Counted from the stretch's first letter, positions 48,031 through 56,669 are shown. The stretch: 64,000 nt of DNA from AC-32 sp963772975 (GCA_963772975.1 CAVYZH010000011.1:248001-312000), one strand, 5' to 3'. Notes: generated by a model from the letters alone, not told the origin. Translations and numbers: made by a program.

Positions 48031-49701
48031 ATGGCGAGCACGGCCAGGCGGAGGAACCTCGGCCGGATCTCCGAGATCGCGCAGGTCGCGGTCCGGCACG
48101 GCTTCGGCTACTTCTTCGAGACCCACCGCCTGACCGACCTGCTCCCGGGCCGCCCGAAGCTGAGCGCCGCCGCGGCCAGCCCTTCCGAGCGCGGCCGGCA
48201 CCTGCGCGAGATGCTCGACGAGCTCGGCCCGACCTTCGTCAAGTTCGGCCAGCTCCTCTCGACCCGTCCCGACGTCGTCCCGCCGGACATCGTGGTCGAG
48301 CTGCAGAAGCTCCAAGACGACGTCCGCCCGGTCCCGTACGAGGACGTCGAGCGCGTGATCCGCGAGGACCTCGAGCTGAGCGTCGAGCAGCTCTTCACCG
48401 ACTTCGACCCGACACCAATCGCAGCCGCTTCGATCGGCCAGGTGCACCGCGCCACCCTCCCGAACGGCCGCCGCGTCGCCGTCAAGGTCCAGCGCCCGAA
48501 CGCACCCAGGCAGATCGAGGCCGACCTGGCGCTGCTCTACCAGGCCGCCCGCCTGATCCGGGAGCGGGTGCGGGCCCTCGAGTTCATCGACCCGCGCCAG
48601 CTCGTCGACGAGTTCGCGCGCTCGATCCGCCAGGAGCTCGACTACCGCCTCGAGGCCCGCAACGCGGAGGCCTTCCACCACCAGTTCTCCGGCCACCCGC
48701 ACGTGCAGATCCCGCGCGTCTACTGGAGCTACACGCGCACGCGGGTGCTGACGCTCGAGCTGATCGAGGGCGTCCAGCTCGCCGACCTCCCGCTCGACGC
48801 CTGGGAGATGGACGAGCGCCGTCGTCTTGCGTACCTGATGGCCGAGACGTGGATGGAGATGATCTTCCGCAACGGCCTCTTCCACGGCGACCCGCACCCG
48901 GCGAACATCTTCGTGATCCGCGATGCGGAGCACATCGGGATCGTCGATTTCGGCCAGGTCGGGAAGCTGAGCGACGACGACATGTCGAAGCTGACGCGGC
49001 TCTTCATCGACGCCGCCGCCGAGCGCATCGACGCCCTGCCGCGCCGGCTGGCAGAGCTCGGCGTCCGCTACCCGAAGGAGCGCGAGGACGAGTTCGTCGC
49101 CGAGCTGCGCGAAATGTATGCGCGCTACTACGGCGCCAGCCTTGCCGAGATCGACCCAATGCAGGTGATCCGCGAGGCCTTCCAGCTGATCTACCGGCTC
49201 AACCTCCGCCTGCCGGCCCGCTTCGTCATGCTCGACAAGGCGATCGCGACGCTCGGCTCGGTCGGCGTCGAGCTCTACCCGGACTTCAACGTCTTCGAGG
49301 TGGCCAGGCCGTACGCGCGCGGGCTGATGCTGGAGCGCTACACGCCGCAGCGGGTGCTGAAGCGGGCACGCTCGGAGGGGCTCGAGCTGGCGCGAATCGC
49401 ACGCGACCTGCCGTACCAGGTGCACGACATCCTGGAGGAGTTCCGCGACGGCCAGATCGAGGTCGGCTTCGTGCACAAGGGCCTGGACGAGTTCATGCGC
49501 AAGCTCGACGTCGCCTTCAACCGGCTCGTGATCGCGCTGGTCACGGTCGGCGGCCTGATCGGCTCGAGCCTGATCGGGATCTTCTCGACGAACGGCCCAC
49601 AGATCGCGGGCGTGAACTTCCTCTCGTTCGTCGGCTTCGTGCTCTCGGCGATCCTCGGGCTGTGGCTGCTCTGGGGCGTGCTCCGCTCCGGACGGTTGTA
49701 G
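48031..49701 (+). CDS. AarF/UbiB (ABC1) atypical protein kinase
   Basis: 556 residues. It has the KxGQ-type N-terminal motif (TFVKFGQLLSTRPDVVP), the alanine-rich AAASIGQVHRA loop, VAVKVQRPNA with the invariant Lys, GDPHPANIF and IGIVDFGQVG, and two C-terminal membrane helices (LVIALVTVGGLIGSSLIG and SFVGFVLSAILGLWLLWGVL). Family members are ATPases that support isoprenoid-quinone or lipid homeostasis. Substrate unknown; placed after plsC but with its own promoter. Confidence 0.9.
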   Translation: MASTARRRNLGRISEIAQVAVRHGFGYFFETHRLTDLLPGRPKLSAAAASPSERGRHLREMLDELGPTFVKFGQLLSTRPDVVPPDIVVELQKLQDDVRPVPYEDVERVIREDLELSVEQLFTDFDPTPIAAASIGQVHRATLPNGRRVAVKVQRPNAPRQIEADLALLYQAARLIRERVRALEFIDPRQLVDEFARSIRQELDYRLEARNAEAFHHQFSGHPHVQIPRVYWSYTRTRVLTLELIEGVQLADLPLDAWEMDERRRLAYLMAETWMEMIFRNGLFHGDPHPANIFVIRDAEHIGIVDFGQVGKLSDDDMSKLTRLFIDAAAERIDALPRRLAELGVRYPKEREDEFVAELREMYARYYGASLAEIDPMQVIREAFQLIYRLNLRLPARFVMLDKAIATLGSVGVELYPDFNVFEVARPYARGLMLERYTPQRVLKRARSEGLELARIARDLPYQVHDILEEFRDGQIEVGFVHKGLDEFMRKLDVAFNRLVIALVTVGGLIGSSLIGIFSTNGPQIAGVNFLSFVGFVLSAILGLWLLWGVLRSGRL

Positions 49702-49769
49702 AAAGCTCGTCGCACTTCCGCGCGAAAGGACATCTGGCGCCCGGTCTGAGCCGCGGATAGCTTCGGCTC

Positions 49770-50489
49770 ATGTCGCAGGCGCTGCTCCTCGCCGAGGCCG
49801 AGCCGGGAACGCGGGAGTTCCTTGCGCGGCACCTGGCGAGCGACGGCTTCGCGGTTCTCGGTGCGGACGCCGGGCGCGAGGCCCTCGAGCTGGTCGAGCG
49901 CGAGCGGCCAGACCTCGTGCTCGTCGGCGGTCTCGCGGATGCGCCGGCGCTCGAGGTCTGCCGCGTCCTGCGCGAGGGCGAGCCGGGCCGCTCGTGGGAC
50001 CGCGACGTCCCGGTGATCGTGCTCGGCGAGGCCCGAGCGGACGCGGTCGACCGCGTCCACGCCTTCGAGCGAGGCTGCGACGACTTCGTCTCGCGGCCGT
50101 TCCACTACGAGGAGCTCGTGGCCAGGATCCACGCCGTCCTGCGCCGAACCCAGCCCGGGATCCGCGAGCGGCTCGCCGCCGGGCCGCTGGCGGTCGACCG
50201 CGCCACCCGGAGAGTCACCGTGCACGGCCTGACGGTCGCGCTCTCGGCGAAGGAGTATGAGCTGCTGGTCAAGCTCGCCACCCAGCCAGCGCGGGTCTTC
50301 ACCAAGGAGGAGCTGCTGCGCGAGGTCTGGGGCTTTCGCTCGCTCGGGCGGACGCGCACGCTCGACTCACACGCCTCGCGCCTGCGCCGCAAGCTCGCGC
50401 GGGCGGGTGCCGCGGACTGCGTGCTGAACGTGTGGGGCGTCGGCTACCGGCTGATCGCCGACTACGAGGAGGCTCGCAGCACCGCCTGA
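49770..50489 (+). CDS. Orphan OmpR-type regulator with a degenerate receiver
   Basis: 239 residues. The C-terminal winged helix is normal (VALSAKEYELLVKLATQPARVFTKEELLREVWG, LDSHASRLRRKLARAG, VWGVGYRLI). The receiver has lost its active site: acidic pair is E9-A10, phospho-acceptor is Gly53 (LVLVGGLAD), the switch Thr is Gly86 and the Lys is Arg109. It therefore cannot be phosphorylated in the usual way, and no kinase gene is adjacent. It likely acts as a constitutive or ligand-controlled DNA-binding protein. Length and frame are intact, so this is evolved divergence rather than damage. Confidence 0.9.
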   Translation: MSQALLLAEAEPGTREFLARHLASDGFAVLGADAGREALELVERERPDLVLVGGLADAPALEVCRVLREGEPGRSWDRDVPVIVLGEARADAVDRVHAFERGCDDFVSRPFHYEELVARIHAVLRRTQPGIRERLAAGPLAVDRATRRVTVHGLTVALSAKEYELLVKLATQPARVFTKEELLREVWGFRSLGRTRTLDSHASRLRRKLARAGAADCVLNVWGVGYRLIADYEEARSTA

Positions 50490-50499
50490 GCCGAATCGT

Positions 50500-50511
50500 T
50501 AGCCTCGCGGC
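50500..50511 (+). promoter_or_regulatory. Leaderless-type promoter of the DUF2007-like gene
   Basis: TAGCCT (50500-50505), exactly 6 bases before ATG 50512. Confidence 0.45.
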
Positions 50512-50727
50512 ATGGAGGACGCCGTTCGCGTGACCAAGGTGCCCGGCGAGCCCGAGGCTGAGGTCCTCTGCGGGTTGCTGCGGGCGAACGGGATCAAGTG
50601 CGCCTACCGGCCGACCGACGAAGCCGACTCGGCGTTCGAGGGCTTCGGCGGGGAGGGCGGCGAGCGCGAGATTCTCGTTGCGCCCGCCGATCTCGAGGCC
50701 GCGCGCGCCCTCCTCGAGGAAGACTGA
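50512..50727 (+). CDS. DUF2007-like small protein
   Basis: 71 residues. The pattern VRVTKVPGEPEAEVLCGLLRANGIKCAYRP followed by REILVAPADLEAARALLEE fits DUF2007, a one-domain fold sometimes called putative signal-transducing protein, related to the PII ferredoxin-like fold. Role unknown. It ends three bases before the stop of the convergent secreted-protein gene. Confidence 0.75.
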   Translation: MEDAVRVTKVPGEPEAEVLCGLLRANGIKCAYRPTDEADSAFEGFGGEGGEREILVAPADLEAARALLEED

Positions 50728-50730
50728 CCG

Positions 50731-51240
50731 CTAGCCGATCCCGGCTCGGTACGCCAGCGCGAAGAACTGGGCAGACAACGCCTGCGCTGGGCCGGCGAGA
50801 TCCGGACCGTGCGCAGCGAAGGAGCGCGCCTTGAAGATGTCGAGCAGCGCCCGCAGGATGTTCGTGTTCGGCGGGCTCTGGTTGTGGGCCCGGACGATCT
50901 CGAAGTCAGAGCAGGCCTTGTAGTCGTTCACCGCGGTCTGCGCGCCGAAATACGCCGGCTTCGCGAGCTGCGTTGTGAAGTACCCGTCGAGCCCCGTGAA
51001 GCTGTCCTGGAACGTGTCCGCCGTGACGGCCGTCGAGCAGACGGCGTACTCGAGTGTGAGCCCGATCACGCTCTCGTCCAGCGCCTCCTTCTTCTTCAGC
51101 GTCGTGACCTGCTTCTGCAGCGACTTGATCTGCGTCTGGAGCGACTTCAGCGTCGGTCCCTTGGTCGAGCCGGCGCCGGCCGGCGACGCGACGAGCAGCA
51201 CGATGGCCGCGAGGGCCCCGATTGTCAGTACCTGCCTCAT
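50731..51240 (-). CDS. Secreted protein with short coiled coil
   Basis: 169 residues from ATG 51240, preceded by GGGGAGG. A signal peptide occupies residues 1-22 (RQVLTIGALAAIVLLVASPAGAG), then a Lys-rich coiled coil (LKSLQTQIKSLQKQVTTLKKKEAL), then a globular part with two cysteines (YAVCSTAV and YKACSDFE) likely forming a disulfide. Exported; no recognised family. Confidence 0.68.
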   Translation of the reverse strand: MRQVLTIGALAAIVLLVASPAGAGSTKGPTLKSLQTQIKSLQKQVTTLKKKEALDESVIGLTLEYAVCSTAVTADTFQDSFTGLDGYFTTQLAKPAYFGAQTAVNDYKACSDFEIVRAHNQSPPNTNILRALLDIFKARSFAAHGPDLAGPAQALSAQFFALAYRAGIG

Positions 51241-51281
51241 TCCGTGCCTCCCCGTTGAGCCTCGAGTGGGTCGGCGCAATG

Positions 51282-51848
51282 CTAGCCGCCGAGCAGGGCG
51301 CCTTCGAGCTCGAGCAGGGTGCGTTTGCGGTCGAGCCCGCCCGCGTAGCCGACCAGCGAGCCGGTCGAGCCGACGACGCGGTGGCAGGGGAGCACGATCG
51401 GGACGGGGTTCCGGTTCATGATCGTGCCGACGGCGCGGGCCGCTCGCGGTCGGCCGGCGCGCTCGGCAAGCGTGCCGTAGGTCGTCAGCTCGCCGTACGG
51501 GACGCGGGCGAGCTGCTCGAGCACGGCTCGGCCGAACTCGCGCGCGGGGCCCAGGTCGACCTCGAGCTCGAACTCCTGCCGCTGGCCGGCGAAGTACTCG
51601 TCGAGCTGACGGCGCACCTCGTCGGTCGGGCGAGGCGAGCGGAGCACGCGCGTGCCGAAGAGCCGGGCGAGGCGCTCTGCCTCGACGTCCGGGTCGGCGT
51701 CGTAGTGGATCTCGCAGACGCCGCGCTGCGTGACGGCGACGAGCAGCTCGCCGACGGGCGTGTCGTGCAGCTCGTACGCGACGTCGAGCAGGCCCTCCGC
51801 GGCGGCGGCGTCACGGAAGCGCCGGTCAAGCTCAGGGGAGACGGTCAT
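51282..51848 (-). CDS. ogt: Methylated-DNA-protein cysteine methyltransferase
   Basis: 188 residues from ATG 51848. The active-site motif VLPCHRVVGSTGSLVGYAGGLDRK is intact, as is GTIMNRNPVPI; the N-terminal part matches Ogt without an Ada regulatory domain. It repairs O6-alkylguanine by irreversible transfer of the alkyl group to its cysteine. The ATG overlaps the stop of the ECF sigma gene (ATGA), so repair enzyme and sigma factor are translated together. Confidence 0.93.
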   Translation of the reverse strand: MTVSPELDRRFRDAAAAEGLLDVAYELHDTPVGELLVAVTQRGVCEIHYDADPDVEAERLARLFGTRVLRSPRPTDEVRRQLDEYFAGQRQEFELEVDLGPAREFGRAVLEQLARVPYGELTTYGTLAERAGRPRAARAVGTIMNRNPVPIVLPCHRVVGSTGSLVGYAGGLDRKRTLLELEGALLGG

Positions 51849-52312
51849 GAGAGCTCCTTTCTGCGGAGGCGGCGGACTCCGGACGAGGCCGCCTGCCTCG
51901 CCGCTTCGGGCGAAGAGCCGAGTGCCGCGCCGATGTCCTCGTAGCTGAGGTCGTAGCCGTAGCGGAGGAAGACGGCGGCGCGCTCCTTCTCGGGCAGGTC
52001 GGCGGTCAGCCGGCGCACCTCCTCGTACGGGAGCGGCTCGTCCACCGACTCGAGGTCGGGCACCTCGACCGAGGTCGCTCGAGTCCGTCGGAGCACGTCG
52101 AGCGCAACGTTGCGCGCGATCTGCAGCGCCCAGGCGCGCAGGTAGCGCCCGTGCTCGAGCGTCGGGTAGGCCCGCAGCGCGCGCAGGAACGTCTCCTGGA
52201 ACGCGTCGTCGGCGGCGTCGCGGCCGAGCATGCTCCGCAACTGCGCGAGCACGGGCCCCTGCTGCTCCTCGTAGAACCGCTCGAACGGGGGGACCGACAT
52301 TGCTTCCATCAT
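51845..52312 (-). CDS. ECF-type RNA polymerase sigma factor
   Basis: About 155 residues from ATG 52312 (ATGs at 52309 and 52300 are also possible). Sigma region 2 (GPVLAQLRSMLGRDAADDAFQETFLRALRAYPTLEHGRYLRAWALQIARNVALDVLRR) and region 4 (LTADLPEKERAAVFLRYGYDLSYEDIGAALGSSPEAARQAASSGVRRLR) are clear. No anti-sigma factor is next to it; instead ogt is coupled downstream. A link to the alkylation response is inference from this coupling. Confidence 0.9.
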   Translation of the reverse strand: MMEAMSVPPFERFYEEQQGPVLAQLRSMLGRDAADDAFQETFLRALRAYPTLEHGRYLRAWALQIARNVALDVLRRTRATSVEVPDLESVDEPLPYEEVRRLTADLPEKERAAVFLRYGYDLSYEDIGAALGSSPEAARQAASSGVRRLRRKELS

Positions 52313-52357
52313 GGCTATCAAACGCCGTGGGCCGGCTGCGTGTGAGACGGTCCCGCG

Positions 52358-53009
52358 ATGTTTCGCAACTGGGAGCGTCGGAGCTATCGGAAGCTCCGCT
52401 TCGTTGTGGCGTTCGGGGCCGGCGCAGTCGTGCTTGCGGTGACGCTGGGGCTCGGCGTCTCTTGGCCCGTGTCGGTGACGGGCTCATGGGGTGTCGCTGC
52501 CCTCGTGACGATCGCGGCGGTCTGGATCCGCATCTGGCCGATGGACACCGAACAGACCAAGGCCAATGCCCGCGCCGAGGACGTCGCCCGCCCGCTCGCG
52601 GACGTGATCATTCTCGTCGCCAGCGTCGTCAGTCTCGGTGCGATCGGCTACACCCTCCATCGAGCAGGGAGCGCTCACGGTAGTGACAAGGTGCTGCTGA
52701 TCGCGCTTGCGATCACTGTCGTCTCGCTCTCATGGGCGACCGTCCACACCCTTTACCTCGTTAGCTACGGCGACCTGTACTACAGCGACCCGATCGGCGG
52801 GATCGACTTCAACGAGGATGAGCCGCCGGACTACCACGACTTCGCCTATCTCGCTTTCACGATCGGGATGACGTTCCAGGTCTCGGACACGAACCTGAGC
52901 GTCGAAGAAGATGCGGCGCACCGCGCTGCGGCACGCGCTCCTCTCGTTCGTCTTCGTGGCCGTGATCGGTGCGCTCGCAATCAACTCGGTGGCCTTGCTG
53001 CTCCAATAA
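52358..53009 (+). pseudogene. DUF1345-family membrane protein with a C-terminal frameshift
   Basis: Up to residue 182 the protein matches DUF1345: five or so helices, then DEPPDYHDFAYLAFTIGMTFQVSDTNLS. At about 52904 the frame departs (VEEDAAHRAAARAP). In the neighbouring frame the expected ending follows: KKMRRTALRHALLSFVFVAVIGALAINSVALLLQ and TAA 53007-53009. Removing one base from GTCGAAG restores the family sequence. In the raw frame the ORF runs to 53053 into the mraZ promoter. Function of DUF1345 unknown. Confidence 0.8.
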
Positions 53010-53013
53010 GAAA

Positions 53014-53074
53014 GTGGTCCCCTGGGGTTGCCAAGTGGGGGATCGTGGTCTAGAGTGGGGCGCAGTGGAGCATG
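53014..53074 (+). promoter_or_regulatory. mraZ promoter with MraZ-type GTGG operator repeats
   Basis: Four direct repeats of GTGG start at 53035, 53045, 53055 and 53065, an exact 10-base period; the last runs up to ATG 53072. A further GTGG is at 53014. The period and motif match the GTGGG N5 repeats bound by MraZ in E. coli. A promoter is embedded in them: -35 TTGCCA (53028-53033), 17-base spacer, -10 TAGAGT (53051-53056). Autorepression of the dcw cluster by MraZ is expected. Confidence 0.8.
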
Positions 53075-53506
53075 CTGCTAGGTGAGTTTGAGCACACGAT
53101 CGATGACAAGAACCGCCTCACGCTACCGGCCAAGTTTCGCCAAGCGCTTTCCGGCGGTCTTGTCATCACGCGCGGTATGGACGGGTGTCTCTACTGCTAT
53201 CCCCAGGCGTCCTGGGAGCGGCTCGTCGAGGAACGGCTGGCCGGGCTCGACCCCCTCAGCCGTGAGGGGCGCCTGATGCATCGCTACTTCTTCGCCGGGG
53301 CCTCCGAGGCCGAGCCCGACAAGCAGGGCCGCGTGATGTTGCCGGCGTCGCTCGCCAAGAGCACAGGGATCGGCCGCGAGGTCGTGGTCGCCGGGGTGAA
53401 CGACCACCTGGAGATCTGGGACCGCGCGAGCTGGTACGACCACGTCAAGGTCTTCGAAGGGAGTGCGGAGGATGTTGCCGAACGTCTTGCGTCCCAACGC
53501 GACTGA
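53072..53506 (+). CDS. mraZ: Transcriptional regulator MraZ
   Basis: 144 residues, first gene of the dcw cluster. Two SpoVT/AbrB-like halves each carry the DxxxR motif: TIDDKNRLTLPAKF and AEPDKQGRVMLPASL. MraZ forms a ring that binds direct GTGG repeats and represses its own operon; such repeats lie directly upstream. Normal length and motifs. The rsmH start overlaps its 3' end by about 35 bases. Confidence 0.96.
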   Translation: MLLGEFEHTIDDKNRLTLPAKFRQALSGGLVITRGMDGCLYCYPQASWERLVEERLAGLDPLSREGRLMHRYFFAGASEAEPDKQGRVMLPASLAKSTGIGREVVVAGVNDHLEIWDRASWYDHVKVFEGSAEDVAERLASQRD

Positions 53507-54440
53507 CCACGTCCCGGTCCTCGCCGACCAGGTCCGGGAGGCGCTCGCCGTGCAGCCGGGCGAGACCGTCGTCGACGCCACCTTCGGCGCGGGCGGCCAC
53601 TCCGAGCTGCTCGCCGCCGACCTGCAGGGCAGCGGCAGGCTGATTGCGATCGACCGCGACCCGTCCGTGCGCCAGTACTTCGACTCGGTGCGGAAGCGCA
53701 CCGGCGCGCAGGGGCGCTTCCATCGCGGCGAGTTCTCGGACGTGCTCGCGCAGCTTGCTGCCAACGGCGTGCGCGCGGACGCGATCCTGTTCGACCTCGG
53801 CGTCTCCTCGATGCAGGTCGACCGGCCGGAGCGCGGTTTCTCGTACGCGACAGACGCGCCGCTCGACATGCGCATGGACCCGGCCTCGGAGCTCTCCGCG
53901 TGCGAGCTCGTGAACGAGGCGGGCGAGCGCGAGCTGACGCAGATCTTCCGCGACTACGGCGAGGAGCGCTACGCGCGGCCGATCGCGCGGGCGATCGTGC
54001 GTCGCCGGCGCGAGCAGCCGTTCGAGCGCACGGGTGAGCTGGTCGAGACGATCAAGTCGGCGATCCCGGCTCCGGCGCGCTTCGGCGAGGGCCACCCGGC
54101 CAAGCGCGTCTTCCAGGCCCTGCGGATCGCGGTCAACGACGAGCTCGGCTCGCTCGAGGTCGCGCTGCCGGAAGCGCTCGAGATGCTGCGGCCCGGCGGC
54201 CGGCTCGCCGTGATCAGCTTCCACTCGCTCGAGGACCGGATCGTCAAGCGCTTCCTGCGCTCGCGTGAGAAGGGCTGCACGTGCCCGCCGGACTTCCCGG
54301 TGTGCGTCTGCGGCAACGAGCCCGAGCTGCGCGCGCTCTCCCGCCGGCCGATCAAGCCGACGCCGGCCGAGCTCGCTTCGAACCCTCGCTCATCGTCCGC
54401 CCGTCTGCGGGCGGCGGTCAAGACCGGAGGCGAGGAATAG
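53472..54440 (+). CDS. rsmH: 16S rRNA (cytosine1402-N4)-methyltransferase
   Basis: 322 residues from ATG 53472, chosen because GAAGGGAG lies at proper distance; GTG 53463 would also be in frame. SAM-binding motif VVDATFGAGGHSELL, then LFDLGVSSMQVDRPERGFSYATDAPLDMRMD, VFQALRIAVNDEL and ISFHSLEDRIVKRFLR are diagnostic of RsmH (MraW). It methylates C1402 in the ribosomal P site. It overlaps mraZ and is followed after five bases by ftsL. Confidence 0.96.
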   Translation: MLPNVLRPNATDHVPVLADQVREALAVQPGETVVDATFGAGGHSELLAADLQGSGRLIAIDRDPSVRQYFDSVRKRTGAQGRFHRGEFSDVLAQLAANGVRADAILFDLGVSSMQVDRPERGFSYATDAPLDMRMDPASELSACELVNEAGERELTQIFRDYGEERYARPIARAIVRRRREQPFERTGELVETIKSAIPAPARFGEGHPAKRVFQALRIAVNDELGSLEVALPEALEMLRPGGRLAVISFHSLEDRIVKRFLRSREKGCTCPPDFPVCVCGNEPELRALSRRPIKPTPAELASNPRSSSARLRAAVKTGGEE

Positions 54441-54444
54441 CGCC

Positions 54445-54819
54445 GTGGCTTCCTGGAGCGACGCCGCACCAGCGCTTCCCTCTCCGCGACCACGTTCTCG
54501 GCCGCGGCCCACGCCTGCGCCCAAGCGCAAGCCGCAGGCGCGCCGCGGCGTGGCCGGCGGCGTCGTCTGGATCGTGGTCGTCGCTGTCCTGCTGGCCGGC
54601 GTCGTCGCGATGAACGTCGCCGTCCTACGGCTGAATGTCCAGCTCGACAAGCTCGACACCCAGCGCGCGCACCTCCGCGCCGAGAAGCAGGAGCTCGCCT
54701 CGCAGCTGTCGATGGCCGCGGCGGCGCCGCGTCTCCAGCTGCAGGCGCAGAAGCGTGGGCTCGTGCCCGCGAACCCAGCCGAGACGACCTTCGTGCGGCT
54801 GGGACCGCGGACGCGGTGA
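54445..54819 (+). CDS. ftsL: Cell-division protein FtsL
   Basis: 124 residues from GTG 54445. A Pro/Arg/Lys-rich cytoplasmic N-terminus, one membrane helix (GGVVWIVVVAVLLAGVVAMNVAVL), then a short coiled coil (NVQLDKLDTQRAHLRAEKQELASQL) and a conserved end. Little sequence conservation is normal for FtsL; position between rsmH and ftsI makes the call. It bridges FtsB/FtsQ and FtsWI at the septum. Its stop overlaps the ftsI GTG. Confidence 0.85.
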   Translation: MASWSDAAPALPSPRPRSRPRPTPAPKRKPQARRGVAGGVVWIVVVAVLLAGVVAMNVAVLRLNVQLDKLDTQRAHLRAEKQELASQLSMAAAAPRLQLQAQKRGLVPANPAETTFVRLGPRTR

Positions 54820-56522
54820 GCGCGAAGGCCGCGAACCGCCGCATCCGTCTGCTGCTCGGCGTCTTCGTGCTCGCGTTCGGGTTGACGTTCGTGCGCGCCG
54901 CCTGGCTGCAGGGCGTGCGCGCGTCGTCCTTCGGGCGGCTCGCGTCGAGTCAGCAAAGCGAGGACGTCGTCATTCCGGCGGCGCGCGGGACGATCTACGA
55001 CCGCGGCGGCGTGCAGCTCGCGATCGGCGAGCAGGCACAGACCGTCTACGCCGATCCGCACCAGGTGAAGGACGCGCAGCGCGAGGCGCTCGTGATCGGG
55101 CGCACGCTGCACCTCGACCCGGCCACCGTCTACCACTCGCTGAGTGACCGAACCCGCGGCTTCGTCTACGTCGCGCGCAAGGCGGATCCGAGGCTCGTCG
55201 CGAAGCTCCGCCGCCAGGGCCTGCCGGGGATCAACTCCTACGCCGAGGAGCGGCGCTTCTACCCCCAGTTCTCGCTCGCCTCGCAAGTGCTCGGCTACGC
55301 GGGTGTCGACAACCGTGGCCTCGCCGGGCTCGAGCTTTCGCTCGACCGCGAGCTGGGAGGGCGACCCGGCCGCGAGCGGATCGTCAAGGACGCCTCCGGC
55401 CAGGCGATCGACACCGTCGTCTCCCAGACCGTGCGCGACGGCCGCGACGTCTACCTGACCCTCGACCACACGATCCAGGCGAACGCGCAGGCCGTGCTGC
55501 GCGACACGATGCTCCGCTGGCACGCAAAAAGCGCGACCGCGATCGTGCTCGACCCGACGACGGGCGCCGTGCGGGCGATGGCGACCGCGCCCGGGTTCGA
55601 CGCGAACGTCTACCCGCAGGTCTGGCGCGTGCTGCAGCGCAACCGCGCGGTCACCGACACCTACGAGCCCGGCTCGACGTTCAAGCTCGTGACCGTCGCC
55701 GGCGCGCTCTCCGAGGGTCTCGTCAACCCGAACACCCGCTTCACGCTGCCGTATGAGATCCAGGTCGCAGACCGCAGGATTCACGACGCCGAGCCGCGCG
55801 GGACCGAGACGATGAGCGTCTCCGAGATCCTCTCGCGCTCGTCCAACGTCGGCGCGATCACGCTCGCCGAGCGGCTGACCCGGCACCGCCTCGTCCACTG
55901 GATCTCGCGCTTCGGCTTCGGACAATCCACCGGGATCGACTTCCCCGGCGAGAGCGAGGGCATCGTGCTCCCGGAGGACAAGTGGTCGGGCTCGTCGATC
56001 GGCAACATCCCGATCGGCCAAGGGATCGCGGTCACGCCGATCCAGATGGCCTCGGCCTATGCGGCGATCGCCAACCGCGGCGTCTGGGTGCGGCCGCACC
56101 TGGTCGACCATGTCGGTGACGGCGCCACCGTCAAGCCCGCGCGCCACCAGGTCGTGTCCGGCTGGGTCGCGCGGGAGCTGATGGCGATGCTGAAGAACGT
56201 CGTCGCCGAAGGCACCGGCACGCTGGCCGTCGTGCCCGGCTACCAGGTGGCCGGCAAGACCGGAACAGCCGCGAAGCCCGACCCGCACGGCGGCTACTCG
56301 GACTCGCGCTACGTGGCCTCGTTCGTCGGCGTCGTGCCGGCATCGCGGCCGCGGCTGGTGATCCTCGTCTCGGTGGACGAGCCCCGCGGCGCGATCTGGG
56401 GCGGTGTGGTTGCCGCGCCCGCCTTCGCGCAGATCGCGAAGTTCGACCTGCAGTACCTTGACGGCGGCGTGCCCCCGGACGCGCCCGCCGCGGCGACCGC
56501 CACGCCCTCATACACGCCGTAG
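54816..56522 (+). CDS. ftsI: Division-specific transpeptidase (penicillin-binding protein 3-type)
   Basis: 568 residues from GTG 54816. An N-terminal membrane anchor (RIRLLLGVFVLAFGLTFVRAAWLQG) precedes the class B PBP pedestal (ARGTIYDRGGVQLA, RRFYPQFSLASQVLGYAGVDNRGLAGLE). The transpeptidase domain has Ser287 in EPGSTFKL, SSN in SRSSNVGA and KTG in VAGKTGTA. It crosslinks septal peptidoglycan with FtsW. No PASTA domains. The 162 bases after its stop separate it from murE, which has its own promoter. Confidence 0.95.
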   Translation: MSAKAANRRIRLLLGVFVLAFGLTFVRAAWLQGVRASSFGRLASSQQSEDVVIPAARGTIYDRGGVQLAIGEQAQTVYADPHQVKDAQREALVIGRTLHLDPATVYHSLSDRTRGFVYVARKADPRLVAKLRRQGLPGINSYAEERRFYPQFSLASQVLGYAGVDNRGLAGLELSLDRELGGRPGRERIVKDASGQAIDTVVSQTVRDGRDVYLTLDHTIQANAQAVLRDTMLRWHAKSATAIVLDPTTGAVRAMATAPGFDANVYPQVWRVLQRNRAVTDTYEPGSTFKLVTVAGALSEGLVNPNTRFTLPYEIQVADRRIHDAEPRGTETMSVSEILSRSSNVGAITLAERLTRHRLVHWISRFGFGQSTGIDFPGESEGIVLPEDKWSGSSIGNIPIGQGIAVTPIQMASAYAAIANRGVWVRPHLVDHVGDGATVKPARHQVVSGWVARELMAMLKNVVAEGTGTLAVVPGYQVAGKTGTAAKPDPHGGYSDSRYVASFVGVVPASRPRLVILVSVDEPRGAIWGGVVAAPAFAQIAKFDLQYLDGGVPPDAPAAATATPSYTP

Positions 56523-56669
56523 GGCCCCGTATACGGTTCGCCCGGCCTCCTCCCCAAGGCGATCGTATCGGCGCCGGGCGCGCGTGTCTGTGTCGAAAGT
56601 GTCACAAAAGTGCTGCAAAGACGCGGTTCTAAGGGCATGGACGCGAGCCGCTTCGGCTGGGCCGGTCGC

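Noticed and set aside
44029..49476. A 1,815-codon open frame on the minus strand opposite yajC-secDF-plsC-aarF
   Set aside because: The plus-strand genes have full family motifs; the antisense frame has charged, repetitive composition typical of third-codon GC bias and no recognisable domain.
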